From Pegoplata infirma (taxonomy: Eukaryota > Arthropoda > Insecta > Diptera > Anthomyiidae): a stretch of DNA of 64,000 nucleotides. Under the pieces are notes generated by a model. It did not search any database. It was given only the letters and a program-made list of their open reading frames with translations, and had not been told where the DNA came from. Location of the stretch: NCBI GenBank assembly GCA_963921195.1, contig OY992537.1, positions 20,172,642 through 20,236,641 on the forward strand, written 5' to 3'. Below are positions 20,613-31,870 of the stretch, in pieces (within the stretch, counting starts at the first letter, position 1; the number at the start of each line of letters is the position of its first letter). Both the position numbers and the translations under genes were made by a program.

Positions 20613-22139
20613 CTGCCAGCAGTTTTTTAAATGACAAACTTTCGAAATCAAATTTTATCATAAAGTACTAAGGAGAAGCGTATTAATCTTTCCACATTGC
20701 AGACTTCAGCAGTCATACTGCATTGTGTTTGAAATGATGTTAAACATACCTGCGTGGTTAGTTTGACAAGTTTTAACCCTTTTACAGATTTTAAAAATCA
20801 TAAGAAATCAAAAATCCACGTATGATATATTTGTTTCAATTATATCTATCGTATGTATACCAAATTTCAGAAATAATTATTCTTTTAAGATAACTTTTTA
20901 TGGACAGAATTTACAGACATCACTTAATAGAGTGATATTTTACACAACTTTTGATTTATCCAAGTGTCCGAGCAAATTTGTATTTTACTTGACCATCTAG
21001 CTACATATATATATTACAAATTTGGGGTCAAGTGGATTAAATTTGCCCGTAGAGCCGGCGATCAAAATTGTTGAATTTTTGAAAAATAAAAATACAAAAA
21101 TTTAAAAAAAAAACGTCTTGTTTTCATATCAAATTTATTAATTTTGATGTGCTGAACACGAATATCAAACAATTTTAAATTAGGTAGAACCTTTTTCAAG
21201 ACATCGCTTTTTGAAATTTGTAAAAATGACGGTTGTTTACCACGTTTAAGAAACTTTATTAATATACATATAAAAATATAAAAATTTATTTTCCTTGACC
21301 CTTTTATAGAGATTGAGTCAAACTTTCATTTAAAATAAACTTGATATAAAAAATTAAACCCAGTAATTTTAACCCGTTTCGCCCTTCGATGAAAGCTTCG
21401 TCTGTTTAGACAATTTTTACCGAAAACTCTTAACTTTAATTGAAGGGCGCCATTGGTAAAAATGTTCTTATTTGGCTCAAATTTATTTGGCAAAAAAACA
21501 TTGCGATTGAAAAATGTAAATTTGCATTTATATTGCATTTTTTCGGAGGAATAATTTTTGACTTTAGTAATTTTTTCATATCGCTCATCTTTTTCGAGAT
21601 AAGCTTAAAATGGAAAATTTTTGACCGCGATTTATTTAAAAACGGCTCTGGCGAAGATTTTGATTTTCGTCGAAATATAGTAGTGTTGCACCCCAGATTA
21701 AGAACCAAGAGAGACAATTACAGCGTTCGCAACTTGTTTCGGCCGAGCCGTGGATTTTTTTTTTAAATAAAAATTCACTGAATCTTAAACCTTTTTCAAT
21801 AGACATATCTTCGAGTTTTTCCATAGAAAAGGTCTCAGATTCCAAAACGTTCTCCCTAAAGCATAGTACTCTGTTCGAGTTCACGGGAAAAAATCTGTCA
21901 AACTCCATATAAAAAAAAAAAAAAATTGGCAACGCGAGGTATTATAGGGAAATTGTTAAAAAAGTTTTCACGCATTTTTATTATACAAAACAATTAATTG
22001 CAGTGACGTTGCAGTTTTGTTATGATCGTATCTTTCTTATAATTGTCAAAAGTTTTTGATTTTTAAATGTTTTATTGCGATTTGGGGCGTTTTAAGTTTT
22101 AGTGAAATTTTCACCGTAAAAACCAGAGTACTTATTGTT
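20613..22139. repeat. Eroded dispersed repeats; no gene
   Basis: Positions 21027-21070 and 21360-21400 carry the 'gattaaatttgcccg' and 'cgcccttcgatgaaag' signatures of the family at 6261-8000. Positions 21780-21870 carry 36-bp-unit remnants. Several overlapping reading frames of about 100 codons on both strands (21326-21932) have no family resemblance and reflect low stop density only. Confidence 0.4.
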
Positions 22140-23065
22140 AGCTTAAACCAAAAGGATCTCAGCTTTTGAGACATTTTTCCTATAGAAAAAATCTCAGCTT
22201 CTGAGGCATATTAGTTTCTTAGAATTTTTTTATAGAAAAGTCTCAGACTTTCTACGGACATTTTTTATAAAGAAAACGTCTAACAATAAGGGTTTTTTTT
22301 TATAGAACAAGATTTAGATTCTCTGAAATTTTTTTTTATAAAAAAAAAATTGCAGAATTTAATATTTTTTAATTTTTTCCGATATAAAAAGTTTCAGACT
22401 CTTAGAAATTTTTCTTGTACAAAATATCTCAGATTCTTAGAAATTCTGAGACATTTTGAAACAGATTCTGAAACATTTTGACTATAGGACAGCGACATTC
22501 TCTGAATCTGAGAGTATTTTTTCCATACAAAAAGTCTCAGATTCTGATTTTCTTATAAAAAAAAATCGTCTTTGACTCTAAAATATATTAACTATAGGAG
22601 AAGGACAACTTCGGCAATAGAAATAGATTTAGGTTCTATGATATTTTCGTATAGAAAAAACCCAGATTCTAGCATATTTTCCTACATAAAACTGAGACCT
22701 TGTCAGAAGTTTTTCTCTGAAAACACACAGAAAACAAATTTGCTAATTTCCAACCAAAATTCAGTTGAGGCAACCAAAATTCGTTAGATGCAGTCGCATA
22801 CAGTTTGCCACAATTGAATATCGGTGGTAACGACTTATTTCTATTGATAACTGATAACTGATTTTGAATTGAAACAACTATAAAATTTGGTTGTCACAGC
22901 CTAATATAGTAACAGAAACCGTGATTTAAGTTTATGCAACTAAAAAATTTAGTTAGACATTTATTTTTCTGTGTGAAGGTCTCAGATTCTGAGACAAATT
23001 TTTACAGAAAATGGCAAAGATTCCAAGACGGGTTTTCTTTGGAAAAATATTCATATTCTGAGACA
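22140..23065. repeat. Diverged array of the 36-bp palindrome unit, split by a MITE
   Basis: Repeated 'ttctatagaaaa...tctcagattctgaga' units run from 22140 to 22700 and resume at 22976-23065 after the small MITE at 22734-22975. The units are more diverged than those at 745-1155. Confidence 0.65.
22734..22975. mobile_element. Small MITE with CACACAGAAAA ends
   Basis: The termini CACACAGAAAAC and TTTTTCTGTGTG are inverted repeats. The element interrupts the 36-bp unit array, because 'ctgagacc' precedes it and 'ggtctcagattctgag' follows. The ends resemble those of 51966-52520. It is non-coding. Confidence 0.65.
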
Positions 23066-23371
23066 AGCCCAGTCTCAAGGAAAATTCAGCAGTTGGTCAG
23101 CCGTTGTCAGCTGACATACAGCTGATCCTTCCTTTATGAAATTGCTGACATCTTCATATAATATTTCCAAATGTCCACAAGAAAAATTCAGCAGTTGGTC
23201 AGCGGTTGTATTAAAACATTGTTGGTGGCCACCGATGCTGGAGGGCACTGCTGACCAACTGCTGACTTGTCCTTGGAGACATTTGAAAAAATTGAATGAA
23301 GATGTCAGCAACTTCATAAAGGGAGGGTCAGCAGTATTTCGGCGGCGATTTTTTTCTTACCAACTGAGAAA
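23066..23371. mobile_element. MITE K, copy 2
   Basis: The left end CCCAGTCTCAAGG and the right end CTTACCAACTGAGA are diverged K termini. The interior holds CAGCAGTTGGTCAGC in both orientations and 'ttcatataatatttccaaatg' mirrored by 'catttgaaaaaattgaatga'. 'gaaaattcagcagttggtcagc' occurs twice (about 23078 and 23182), an internal duplication absent from copy 1. Confidence 0.7.
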
Positions 23372-23479
23372 GTCTTACTGAAATTACAACCAAATCGTTC
23401 AAGCATACTTTTTCCAATCCCCCATAGCTCCAAAAAAGCATTTTCCGCTCTGCCAAATCGATTATATTGTCTAGATTAA
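23372..23479. other. Short spacer, no feature
   Basis: Nothing is recognised here. Confidence 0.3.
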
Positions 23480-23830
23480 AAAAAAAACCTTGTACAATGA
23501 CAAGAAAAGCTTTTTAGTTCTTTTTTTTTTGCTTAACAAACTTTTTACCAATAACTTTGTAATTTTACAAGCTTTTTACCAATGAAATTGTAAATTTTAA
23601 ACTTTTTTAATGCGATAAATCTTACAAGAAATTCTCTTTACGAGATTTTTTGCTACTTCCTATTTTACGAGAATTCCTAGTAAAAACTACGAGCTTTTTG
23701 TAATTTTACAATCTTTTAACCAATAAAATTTTTAAAACTAAAAGGAATTTTCTTTAATTTACTAAATTCTTTTTTGTAAAGTTTTCTTGGAAATTTGTAA
23801 AATTACAAAAAAATATTTTTAGTCTAAATA
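23480..23830. mobile_element. Small AT-rich element S, copy 2
   Basis: It shares 'ccttgtacaatgacaag', 'taattttacaag' and 'ttttaccaat' blocks in the same order as 12440-12840. It is non-coding. Confidence 0.55.
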
Positions 23831-24639
23831 ATTGCCAAACATCCCAAGTACAAATATCTATTTTTTGTTTTGTGTTTATATTGGTTTTGAGAATAAATAA
23901 TAGCCAAACACTTACTACAACGTTATTTCGAAAATGCAATAATAGCAACAAGAAAAATAAAAAAAAAAAAAACATCAGCAGAAACAATATTGGCATCAGA
24001 GTATTGGAATGTTCAAACAACATGTTTTGTTTTGTTATAAATTTAGACGCCAAAGAAAAATATAATAACATTGAATTTGAAGCAACAACACAAAACAACG
24101 AAACGGATATACTATACACAAACAAAATATTGACAGCCAAGTTTAAGACAACAAAACTATGCACACTCACATGTATAGAGTGTATGTGTACACAGTTATT
24201 GAACCTTATAGCCAACAAACCTAACTAACACCAGTAACGCATTTCCGTTTCCGTCAATACAAATACAGACATTTTTTTATGTGTTATGCATGTAGTCGTT
24301 GTTTGTTTATTCGTGTTTTTTTGTTGTTGTTGCTTTGTACATATATTATTGTTTTTAATATTAGTTGCTCAAGATGTTTATTGCATGAGCTCTTGTTCGA
24401 TTTTTCATCATCATCTTCATATTATACTCTCAAAGGCCAGTCTGGTACCAAAAGCGTATGAAAATTTGTAATTTATTCCGATTTGTAAAGATAATAGGTG
24501 TATAACTTTCTTTTTTAAGAGACACATATTAATATTTCTGCTTTTTTACATTTTTTTAAAAAATTAAATCATCGTACAAAAAATCTTTTTTAAATCACTT
24601 TAAAAAAACAGAGGCGTATAAGTAATATTTTATTTATCA
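23831..24639. other. Single-copy-looking sequence; no gene seen
   Basis: Open frames of 118-154 codons exist on both strands (23754-24228). Their codon content is low-complexity (poly-L/F or poly-N/K) and lacks any family resemblance. I treat the block as intronic or intergenic. Confidence 0.4.
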
Positions 24640-25669
24640 CATATAATTAGGCTGACCATTCGTACTGATTTGATCAGTACATGTACTGATTTTTGAACTG
24701 ATCAAAAAACGTTGTACTGATTTGTACAAATTTTTTAAAAGATGTACTGATTGTACTGATTTTTGAACATTTCAAGATCAAAAATAAATAATTTTAGCCG
24801 AATATTCTATACAAAATCTTCAATTTCCATAATATAAGTCGTCAGAGCTGTTTTTATAATATAAGTCTGACAATGAGATACTTTATAATGAATTTATTCT
24901 TAGGAGATTAGAGTTCGTGAATCAAGAGGTTCCTTAACACAAAAATGAATCTGAGCATTAGCTTATTTTGATCTTCCTAAATTTATATAAAATTCCCACA
25001 AAATATTTGAGGCTTTCTGTAACGAAAAGTTCAATTGTCCGATGATTTTCTTATTCTCAAAACCTGTAGAATTTTGTTACATTTTCTGCAGTGAAACGAT
25101 CAAAACATTCCAATGGAGTTGTTTAAATTCAACTGAATTTTATGCAAAATAACGACAACCGTTGTATTTTATCAGTTTTTTGCAGTTGTTTTTTAACAGT
25201 TATTTTTTTGCAGTTGTTTTTAACAGCTGCTTTTATTCAAAATACTTGGGGTCAAGTTGGTTTATCCGAAATTTTTTGAGTGTTGAAAAAACATTTGTGT
25301 TTTTCCATAAAAAAAATAGAGAGTTATTTAGAAAATGCCTGCGAATTTTGTAGTCTTGCCCAAAACATTAAATCATGATAATGTTTTGCGGAAGATTTGG
25401 GTGTACTTGCCAAAGCCAAGTTTTTAGAAAAAATAATGTTGTATTACTTTGCTATTCCATGCAAAACGAATTGAAATATCGGTCGAGGACCCATTAAAAA
25501 ACCAAAAGAGCTGTACATTTCATAAGTGAGTGCAAAAATAAGTGCAAAAAAGTGTTTTTACATTTTGGAGAGTATGAAAGATTCGGCACGAAAGAATATA
25601 CCACTCTCATTTGTTTTATGTACATTTGATAAGCAAATGGGAAATTTTTATGCAAAAAGCTTAGACTTA

Positions 25670-26256
25670 CAAGGGAGGTATCTCAACCCTTATGAACCGA
25701 TTTGCCTGAAACTTAAGATATATATAAAAGAGACGATTTTAAGGTTGGGGTGTCTCGGCTTATCGGCCATATCAGAGTTTTAAAATTTCGTTGTCCCCTT
25801 ATGAAACAAAGTGGACCTTCGGGAAAATTTCGATAACTCCCGAACTAATAGGAATATCCTCTAGGGCAAAAATACGTGTCGACTTAAAAGAATAAAGATT
25901 ATTTCACATTCATATGGACATCGTAGGTCTATGTCTTCATATAAATACCCCCAAAAATTAACACATTTTCGTGAAAAAAGTATTTAAGAAAGCCGAACTT
26001 ATACAAGGTTATACCACCGTTGAATAGGCATTAAAATAATCTTTCTTCTCATATGTAAACATCATATAGTTGCTTAGAAAAAAATGGCTGAAAAATCTAA
26101 AAAACGTTTTTTTCGCCATTTTTTGACCCATGTTTTGATCCCTTAAATCCCAGATATGGCCGATAAGCCGAGACACCCCAACCTGAGAATTGTCCCTTTT
26201 ATATATATTTTACGTTTCATGCAAATCGGTTCATATGGGTTGAGATACTTCCCTTG
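25670..26256. mobile_element. MITE J, complete copy 1, TTA duplication
   Basis: Inverted repeats of about 100 bases start CAAGGGAGGTATCTCAACCC on the left and have the same reading with few changes on the right. TTA flanks both sides (25667-25669 and 26257-26259). H copies at 38900 and 48340 show the uninterrupted site ('agcttagacttggtg'), which confirms insertion. A 3-bp TTA duplication suggests the PIF/Harbinger superfamily (inference). It is non-coding. Confidence 0.8.
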
Positions 26257-26289
26257 TTAGTGAACATTTGTTCAAAATTATGTTAAAAA

Positions 26290-26712
26290 AAATATAATGA
26301 ACCCAAAATTTTTGGTGAAAAAAAATTTGGATGAAAAAAGTTTTTGATGAATTTTTTGATAAAAAGAGAAAAAAAGTAAAAAAAAATTATGAAAAAAAAA
26401 AAATTTTTTGTGCGAAAAAAATTGATAATAAAAAATTTGATAAAAAAATTTGATGAAAAAAATATGATAAAAAAAAAATTTATGAAAAAAAAAGTTTGAT
26501 GAAAAAAAATTTATGAAAAAAAAAAAAGTTTGATGAAAAAAAAAAAAAAAATCATGAAAAAAAAAATTGATGAATAAAAAGTTTGATGAAAAAAAAAAAA
26601 ATTGATGAAAAGAAAAAATTTGATGGAAAAAAAAAATTAATGAAAAAAAAAAATTTGATGAAAAAAAATATTTATGAAAAAAAAATTGATGAAAAAAAAA
26701 AAATTTTTTGTT
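26290..26712 (+). repeat. GATGAAAAAAAATTT simple tract inside H
   Basis: The units are an imperfect tandem of 'gatgaaaaaaaa(att)'. The same tract in H occurs at 38290-38880 (reverse), 48420-48530, 49670-50260 and 55260-55480, so it is an integral, length-variable part of H and not an independent microsatellite. Confidence 0.85.
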
Positions 26713-27734
26713 GAAAAATAATTATGTTACTTTTTATTCACCAGCTGGTGAAAAACGGTTTTATTCACCACAAGGTGAATTATTATCCAAGTTACAAACC
26801 CAAGTTATTAAAATTTTTGGTTTTAAGAAAATGAAAATAGTAATTCTTGTTTTCTTTTTCGTTAATTGTTAGCTTATATAATCAAACTGAAGTGGCGTCC
26901 TGCAACTTTTTTAAAATTGGACACCAGCCTATAAACATTATCATCCCGGTTAGAAATAGTCACATATGCACACATATGAACACATATGATCATCCATACA
27001 TGTCCATGGACGAAAATTGAGGTAATATGTACATATATGATCATACGTGTTCATATTTGATAACATGTTTTCATTCATATGTTTTCATACATTTCAGTAA
27101 TTCGTATTTGCTTGTCATTAAAAAACAATTTTTTATTGCTAATCTTGATATTTTATTTAAAAAAATTATAAGGAAGAACAATAGAGAATACATGGTAGTA
27201 CCACTTTGAATTTATGTGTTGGAACCGAAAAATATCAGACAATTAGTCTAAGCTCTTCAATTCTAATGGTTTGCGGTGCGTTTAATACGATTTCCTCTAC
27301 AACATCAGGCTTTCTGTTTATATAATAGAAAAAAAGTAGTTTTTATCGAAATATTCCGATTTTAATGCTTCGTCGAAATATATTTTTCACAAAACTGCAA
27401 CATTTCTAATGAAAAAAGTAATACTTCCAGAATATTAAATAAAAAGCATTTCTTAGGACTTTATAGCTCGAAATCCTGATGTAAGAGAGCAGTTCTGAGG
27501 TCATCATTATATTCAGCGCACCGTTAACCATAAAATATATCAACCAAGTGTCAGGTATTTATTGTCCTAAACTAATAAGCACAAAGTACTAACATGAACT
27601 CACCATTGTTCCCATTCATATACATGATTAAATACTATGTTGAATAACATACACTTTTCCAATTTGAACTTTATTACAAGATCTTGAAAACATCCTCATA
27701 GGTTAAACTGCTGAATGGATAATTAATACAAAAT

Positions 27735-28075
27735 CCAAATGAAATCAGCTTAGATTGTAGAGGATTCTAAAAGAAAAGAAAATGTGGACTGAGTCGCCGT
27801 CATGATTGATTGTGACGCTTTTTTAAATACCTGATCTTAGAAATGGAATTCAGATTTTCCTCCTTTCAGTGAGAACCAATCGGTCTATCAAAATGCGGCT
27901 CCCAACAAAAATCCAGATGAAATCAGCTTAAATCGTAGACGATTCCAAAAGAAAATAAAATATGGACTGAATCGCTGTCAAGATACCTAATCTTAGAAAT
28001 GGAATTCAGATTTTCCTCCTTTCACTGGGAATCAATCAGTCTATCAAAATGCGGCTCTCAACAGCAATTCCTGAC
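27735..28075. repeat. Two tandem copies of a ~175-bp unit within G
   Basis: 'atgaaatcagctta' (27738 and 27911), 'ttagaaatggaattcagatt' (27838 and about 27993) and 'tctatcaaaatgcggctc' (27884 and about 28039) repeat in the same order. The second copy has lost about 20 bases after 'gctgtcaag'. The composition is less AT-rich than the surroundings. It is of unknown origin, with no protein family recognised. Confidence 0.8.
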
Positions 28076-28483
28076 TTACATATGTAACATCGAAACTCTT
28101 CTTTAGGAGGTTTTTCTTGATTTCTTTGATAAAGCACCTTCTTTGTTGCCCACCACCTTCTAAGAAAAACTTGATTTTGATATTTCTGGAAAAGAAAGAA
28201 GACATTACAGGACATAATTAACAACGATATTAATATAAGGAAATGTTTTCTTACCTACTTTGACAAATCACATTTTATATTCCAGAACGAATTGTTGTTT
28301 TTTTTAAATATTTTTGATTAAATTAAACAAAAAAAATTGTACAAAAAAGGAAAAATAAAATTATGACATTTTGGTTTTGAAGTTTGAATCGAATTAAATA
28401 ACTTAGAAACTTTGAAAACTAAAACAAATAAAACGAAGCATATGAAATGAAATTTGAGAAAATTAAAAGTTTTCTATTGCATT

Positions 28484-28900
28484 CCCAGAAAAACCTTAAA
28501 AATGGTAATGGTTATGAAATGCATTACCACAGTATGCATAGTCAAAAATATGCATTATTTGTCACTACGGCTTACTATATGCATTATTTTTTTTGTATTT
28601 TTCATGCATTACGTAATACTTACCCATTATTTTAAGTCTCATCCAAAAAAAAATCAATGCTGTATATATTCAATTATAATTGATTATAATCAATTTTAAT
28701 TAGATAGAAGACCATTTGGGAAAAGACTCAAAATAATGGGTGCGTAAAACGGAATGCATGAAATATACTAAAAAGTAATGCATATGGTAAGCCGTAGAAA
28801 AAAATGAATATTTTTGGTAGTTTTTTGCTATACATTATTGCATAGCCATGGTTATGGTAATGTATTACATAATCCTTTCTATTTTGAAGGCTTTGCTGGG
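28484..28900. mobile_element. MITE M, copy A, inside G
   Basis: The terminal inverted repeats begin CCCAGAAAAACCTTAAAAAT on the left and end GAAGGCTTTGCTGGG on the right. The arms are rich in 'taatgcat' motifs and mirror each other (for example 'acggcttactatatgcatta' against 'taatgcatatggtaagccg'). The second copy is at 40795-41172. It is non-coding. Confidence 0.8.
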
Positions 28901-29752
28901 TTTTTTCAACTTGATCAAATGTAAACAAATTTAAAAAGAAACTAAGAAAACATTCACGATGAGGTCTTAAAAATTATACAATTCCAAAAGTGCATTTACA
29001 AATAATTTATTAAAAAAATACATTTATATTCATTTATACCACATTTTCCATTAGTTTTTGCGAATTAATTGCAAATATTTCTATATATGACATCTAACTA
29101 TACTATATATTCACTCGCATGGATGTATAATTCTATACATGCTATCATATGTACCGAACATGTTCATACGTGTTCATATGTGCTCATACGTGATTCATAT
29201 ATGTTCACATGTGAATCCATACATGTTCATATGTGTACATATGTGATCATTTTTACCTGGGATGTTAAAAAAAAAAAACATAAAAACTTGGGCGTACTGG
29301 TTTCAGCTCAGAAAAAAATGGTCACCCTACATATATTTCAAATTTATCATACGCATAAGTATTTTTTATACTATATGCATTAAAAAAAATATGTAATTAA
29401 CTATTTGTAGTTTATTTTAAAAGTTTTACGTTTTGTCGTTTTTAAAGAAAAACATTTGTTCAGTGTTCATTTTTATTAAATGACTATTTCTGTTCTTTGT
29501 TTCAAAAATAACAACATAAAAAAGTAAAGACTTTCATTAGGATTCAATTTTTAAAGTCATTAATTTTTGTTCTGTAAGTAAACATAAGTGATTCTTTTTT
29601 AATTTTTAATGATTTGTTTACGTTATTTTTTTTTAAAGTCTTGTCATTTTTTAAAGAAAAGTCATTAGTTTTTACCTACTTGTGTTGGTTATTTTTTTTT
29701 ATTATTTTTAGAAATAAAAAACATGTTTGTATCAAGTGACTTTGGCACGATG

Positions 29753-31448
29753 CACAGTGGGATAAATCACCAATCTAGCGTCCAAAAAATAAAATATTAA
29801 CTCTATCACAATAAAAACTGAACATAACACGATTAATCTTAGATATTGGCTGCATATAAGTCCATTAATAGCTCTAGGATTGGTACACTATTAAGAAAAA
29901 TACAGGGCTTCAAACATTGGAAATAAAAAAATGTGCAAACGCATCTTTTTGAAGCTGCAAATTTGCTGTCACGTTATATTACTTAGTAGTATTGCCGATA
30001 GGTTTAGCTTATTAATTTTTTTTGACGAAGGGAGGACCCAAGTTTGTAAAAAAACCCATTCATTGATGTTACCTACCTCTGATGGGTCACCCCGGCAGTT
30101 AAGTTGGATAAACCTCATTTTAGCACATACCTATAGGTATTCAAAGAGATTAGAAAAATGCTCAGCAAATGTCACCCTCAAAACTAAATTTATTTTAAAC
30201 TACAACTAATAAAGTAACCGCAAATAAAAAATTGGCTGCCCTAGTCTGCCCGTGCGGCTTACACAATTTTTTTTATAAAATATGCCGATGTCATGTTGCT
30301 GTAATTGTACATGATTTTTAAATATTTTGGTACTTTTAAATGATCCTACATATACATATGAGGCACCGTTGGAAATGTATTTTTTGGTCCATTTTTTGAC
30401 TTTTATTTCTGGTACTTTTTTGGTACTTTTTTGTACCTTTTTTGGTACTTTTGTACTTTTTTTGATACTTTTGTATTTTTTTTTTTGAATTCTTTGAAAG
30501 GAGTCAACAAATTAATAATTAAATGCCCCTAAAAATAACATATTACGGTATAAAGTTTGTAAATATTGAATCATTAAACAGTTTGAAAAATGTAAAACCC
30601 AAAGATAAATAAACACGAAAGAGAAATAAACATTGAAAGTATATGACTGAAAATAATGAAAGTTTCTACTAGTGTAAATATTTTTTTTAGAGCTATAATA
30701 AACTATATAAGCCCTTCTCTGATTTAATTCAAAGAAAATTTTGTTTTAGTTAAAGTACCAGCGCGTTTTCAACAATAAACATTAAACAAATATACATACT
30801 CTCCTACGATTTAATTGCAAAGAGAACATTATTCTTGTCCATACCCTCAAATATCCTAATATCTACGCCTAAAATTTTCTGTTTGGCAATTAAAAAAAAA
30901 ATAATAAATCAATTTTTCCAGATTGATTGAAAAAATACATATTGTTTTGGTTTTTTTTTTTAAGTTAATGTTAGGTTCTGAGTTTGAATAAATTTGCATC
31001 ATGTACATTAATATTTCAAATAACTCCACACCAGCGCCACCTATCGGGTCCATTCATAATTTTTTTTTGACTATACATACATATAATCTGAACTGCTGTC
31101 CAATCGTACTTAATATGAGAGTTTGTTTAAAAGCTTAATACCAGCGCCATCTACCGGTAGCAAATGCAAATAAAAAAGCATAAAAGCTTGAACCGTATTT
31201 ATGGTGTAATTCTTAGTTGGATAGATCTCATAGTAACAATTGCACACACGATTTTATATATGACTATATGGCGTTGCTCTTTGGCACTCATTTTGGTAAC
31301 CCTGTTGTGAAACAGGGTGGTTCAAGTTATAATTTTCTGAAAGCCTATATCCTCTACTATGTTTTCTCAATTGAACTTTTATTAATCAGACAAATAGTTT
31401 AGGAGATATAATTTTTTAAACACCAGAATGGTACTTTGGCCCACTGTG
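29753..31448. mobile_element. Element V (1.7 kb), CACAGTGGG ends, CGATG duplication
   Basis: The ends CACAGTGGG and CCCACTGTG are perfect 9-bp inverted repeats, with CGATG directly outside each (29748-29752 and 31449-31453). The interior is AT-rich, with a TTTGGTAC-type run at 30395-30475 and two 'ccagcgccayctaycgg' blocks at about 31031 and 31141. No transposase was recognised. Confidence 0.75.
30395..30480. repeat. Imperfect TTTTTGGTAC simple repeat
   Basis: Eight or so 'ttttggtact' units with slippage lie within element V. Confidence 0.7.
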
Positions 31449-31870
31449 CGATGGGTAGAGTGTCTGGTCAGAATGTAGTAAATTGCGCGATCGATTCCCC
31501 AAAAATGTTGTTAAAAATTTTTTAAAATAAAATTAAATAGAAAAATTTAAAAATTACCTACGAAGTCATTAATTTTTGTTGTTTTCGTGGTTATTTTTTG
31601 TTTTGAATTTGTTGGTAAAAATAACGCAAAAATCATTAATTTTTAATGTTTTCATAGGTTTTTTCGAATTTGTTGGTTAAAAAAAATTAAAGTGAAGTTA
31701 TTTTTTAATGTTCAATGTTATTTATTTTAGAAACTTTTATTAACAGTAAAAAATAAATGTTGATGTTTGTTTAAACAAATGAATAATTACTGGGATGGTT
31801 TTCAAATGTTTTATAACTTGTTTTAAATATGTTTTTTATTTGTTTTTGCCTTCAAAATATTTTGAGTATG

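Larger units (their letters stand above)
26945..29261. mobile_element. Element G (2.3 kb) with AT duplication, inside H
   Basis: The termini CCCGGTTAGAAATAGTCACA (left) and CCCAGGTAAAAATGATCACA (right, reverse complement) are followed by tandem ACATATG-type motifs in both arms. Comparison with intact H ends at 38275 and 50498 ('attatcatgtta') shows the insertion exactly between 'attatcAT' and 'ATgtta', giving a 2-bp AT duplication. The interior includes a ~175-bp tandem duplication and MITE M. No transposase is recognisable in the interior. Confidence 0.75.
25333..29270 (+). mobile_element. Element H, copy 1, inside L, itself interrupted twice
   Basis: H starts with AAATGCCTGCGAATTTT and has the block 'cattaaatcatgataatg'. 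It includes 'ggaagatttgggtgtacttg' and a DINE-like fragment. A long GATGAAAAAA-type simple tract follows, then the palindrome TTCACCAGCTGGTGAA (about 26738-26753). It ends at 'aacattatcatgtta'. Here the final 'cat|gtt' is split by element G (26945-29261), and J (25670-26256) lies in the middle. Boundaries are taken from the H copy inserted into K at 38270-39258. Its class is unknown. Confidence 0.7.
24648..29329. mobile_element. Element L (hAT-like ends), outermost layer of nest 1
   Basis: The left end TAGGCTGACCATT and the right end AATGGTCACCCTA are inverted repeats with one mismatch. The flanking 8-mers CATATAAT (24640-24647) and CATATATT (29330-29337) agree at 7 of 8 positions, suggesting a hAT-type duplication. 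The left interior has tandem 'tgtactgatttt' units (24660-24760), and the right interior has a related 'cgtactggtttcagctca'. About 0.74 kb is L itself; the remainder is the H element and its inserts. It is non-coding. Confidence 0.65.
29741..31500 (+). other. tRNA-like (box A/box B) segment split by element V
   Basis: With V and one CGATG copy removed, the sequence reads TGGCACGATGG followed by 'gtagagtgtctggtcag' and GATCGATTCCCC. This resembles a pol III box A (TRGYNNARNNG) and box B (consensus GGTTCGANTCC, here diverged). That fits a tRNA-derived SINE head and not a gene, because no acceptor stem can be drawn. V inserted within box A. Confidence 0.4.
29383..31870 (+). repeat. Dispersed repeat W, copy 1, split by element V
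   Basis: The blocks 'tttgtttcaaaaataaca', 'aagactttcatta', 'ttgttctgtaagtaaa' (29383-29700), and after the insertion 'gaatttgttggt' and 'agtaaaaaataaatgttgat' (31500-31870), match 60135-60728 in the same order. The match establishes a dispersed family and shows that the central 1.7 kb is foreign. It is non-coding. Confidence 0.75.

Noticed and set aside
21326..21932. Cluster of ~100-codon frames on both strands
   Set aside because: Mutually overlapping, repeat-derived and without any conserved motif.
23754..24228. 154-codon reverse frame and 118-codon forward frame
   Set aside because: Antisense of each other; hydrophobic low-complexity versus N/K-rich; no start context or splice structure to support a gene.
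26738..26753. E-box-containing palindrome TTCACCAGCTGGTGAA as a regulatory site
   Set aside because: It occurs at the same relative place in two copies of element H, so it is a repeat feature; no evidence links it to a host promoter.
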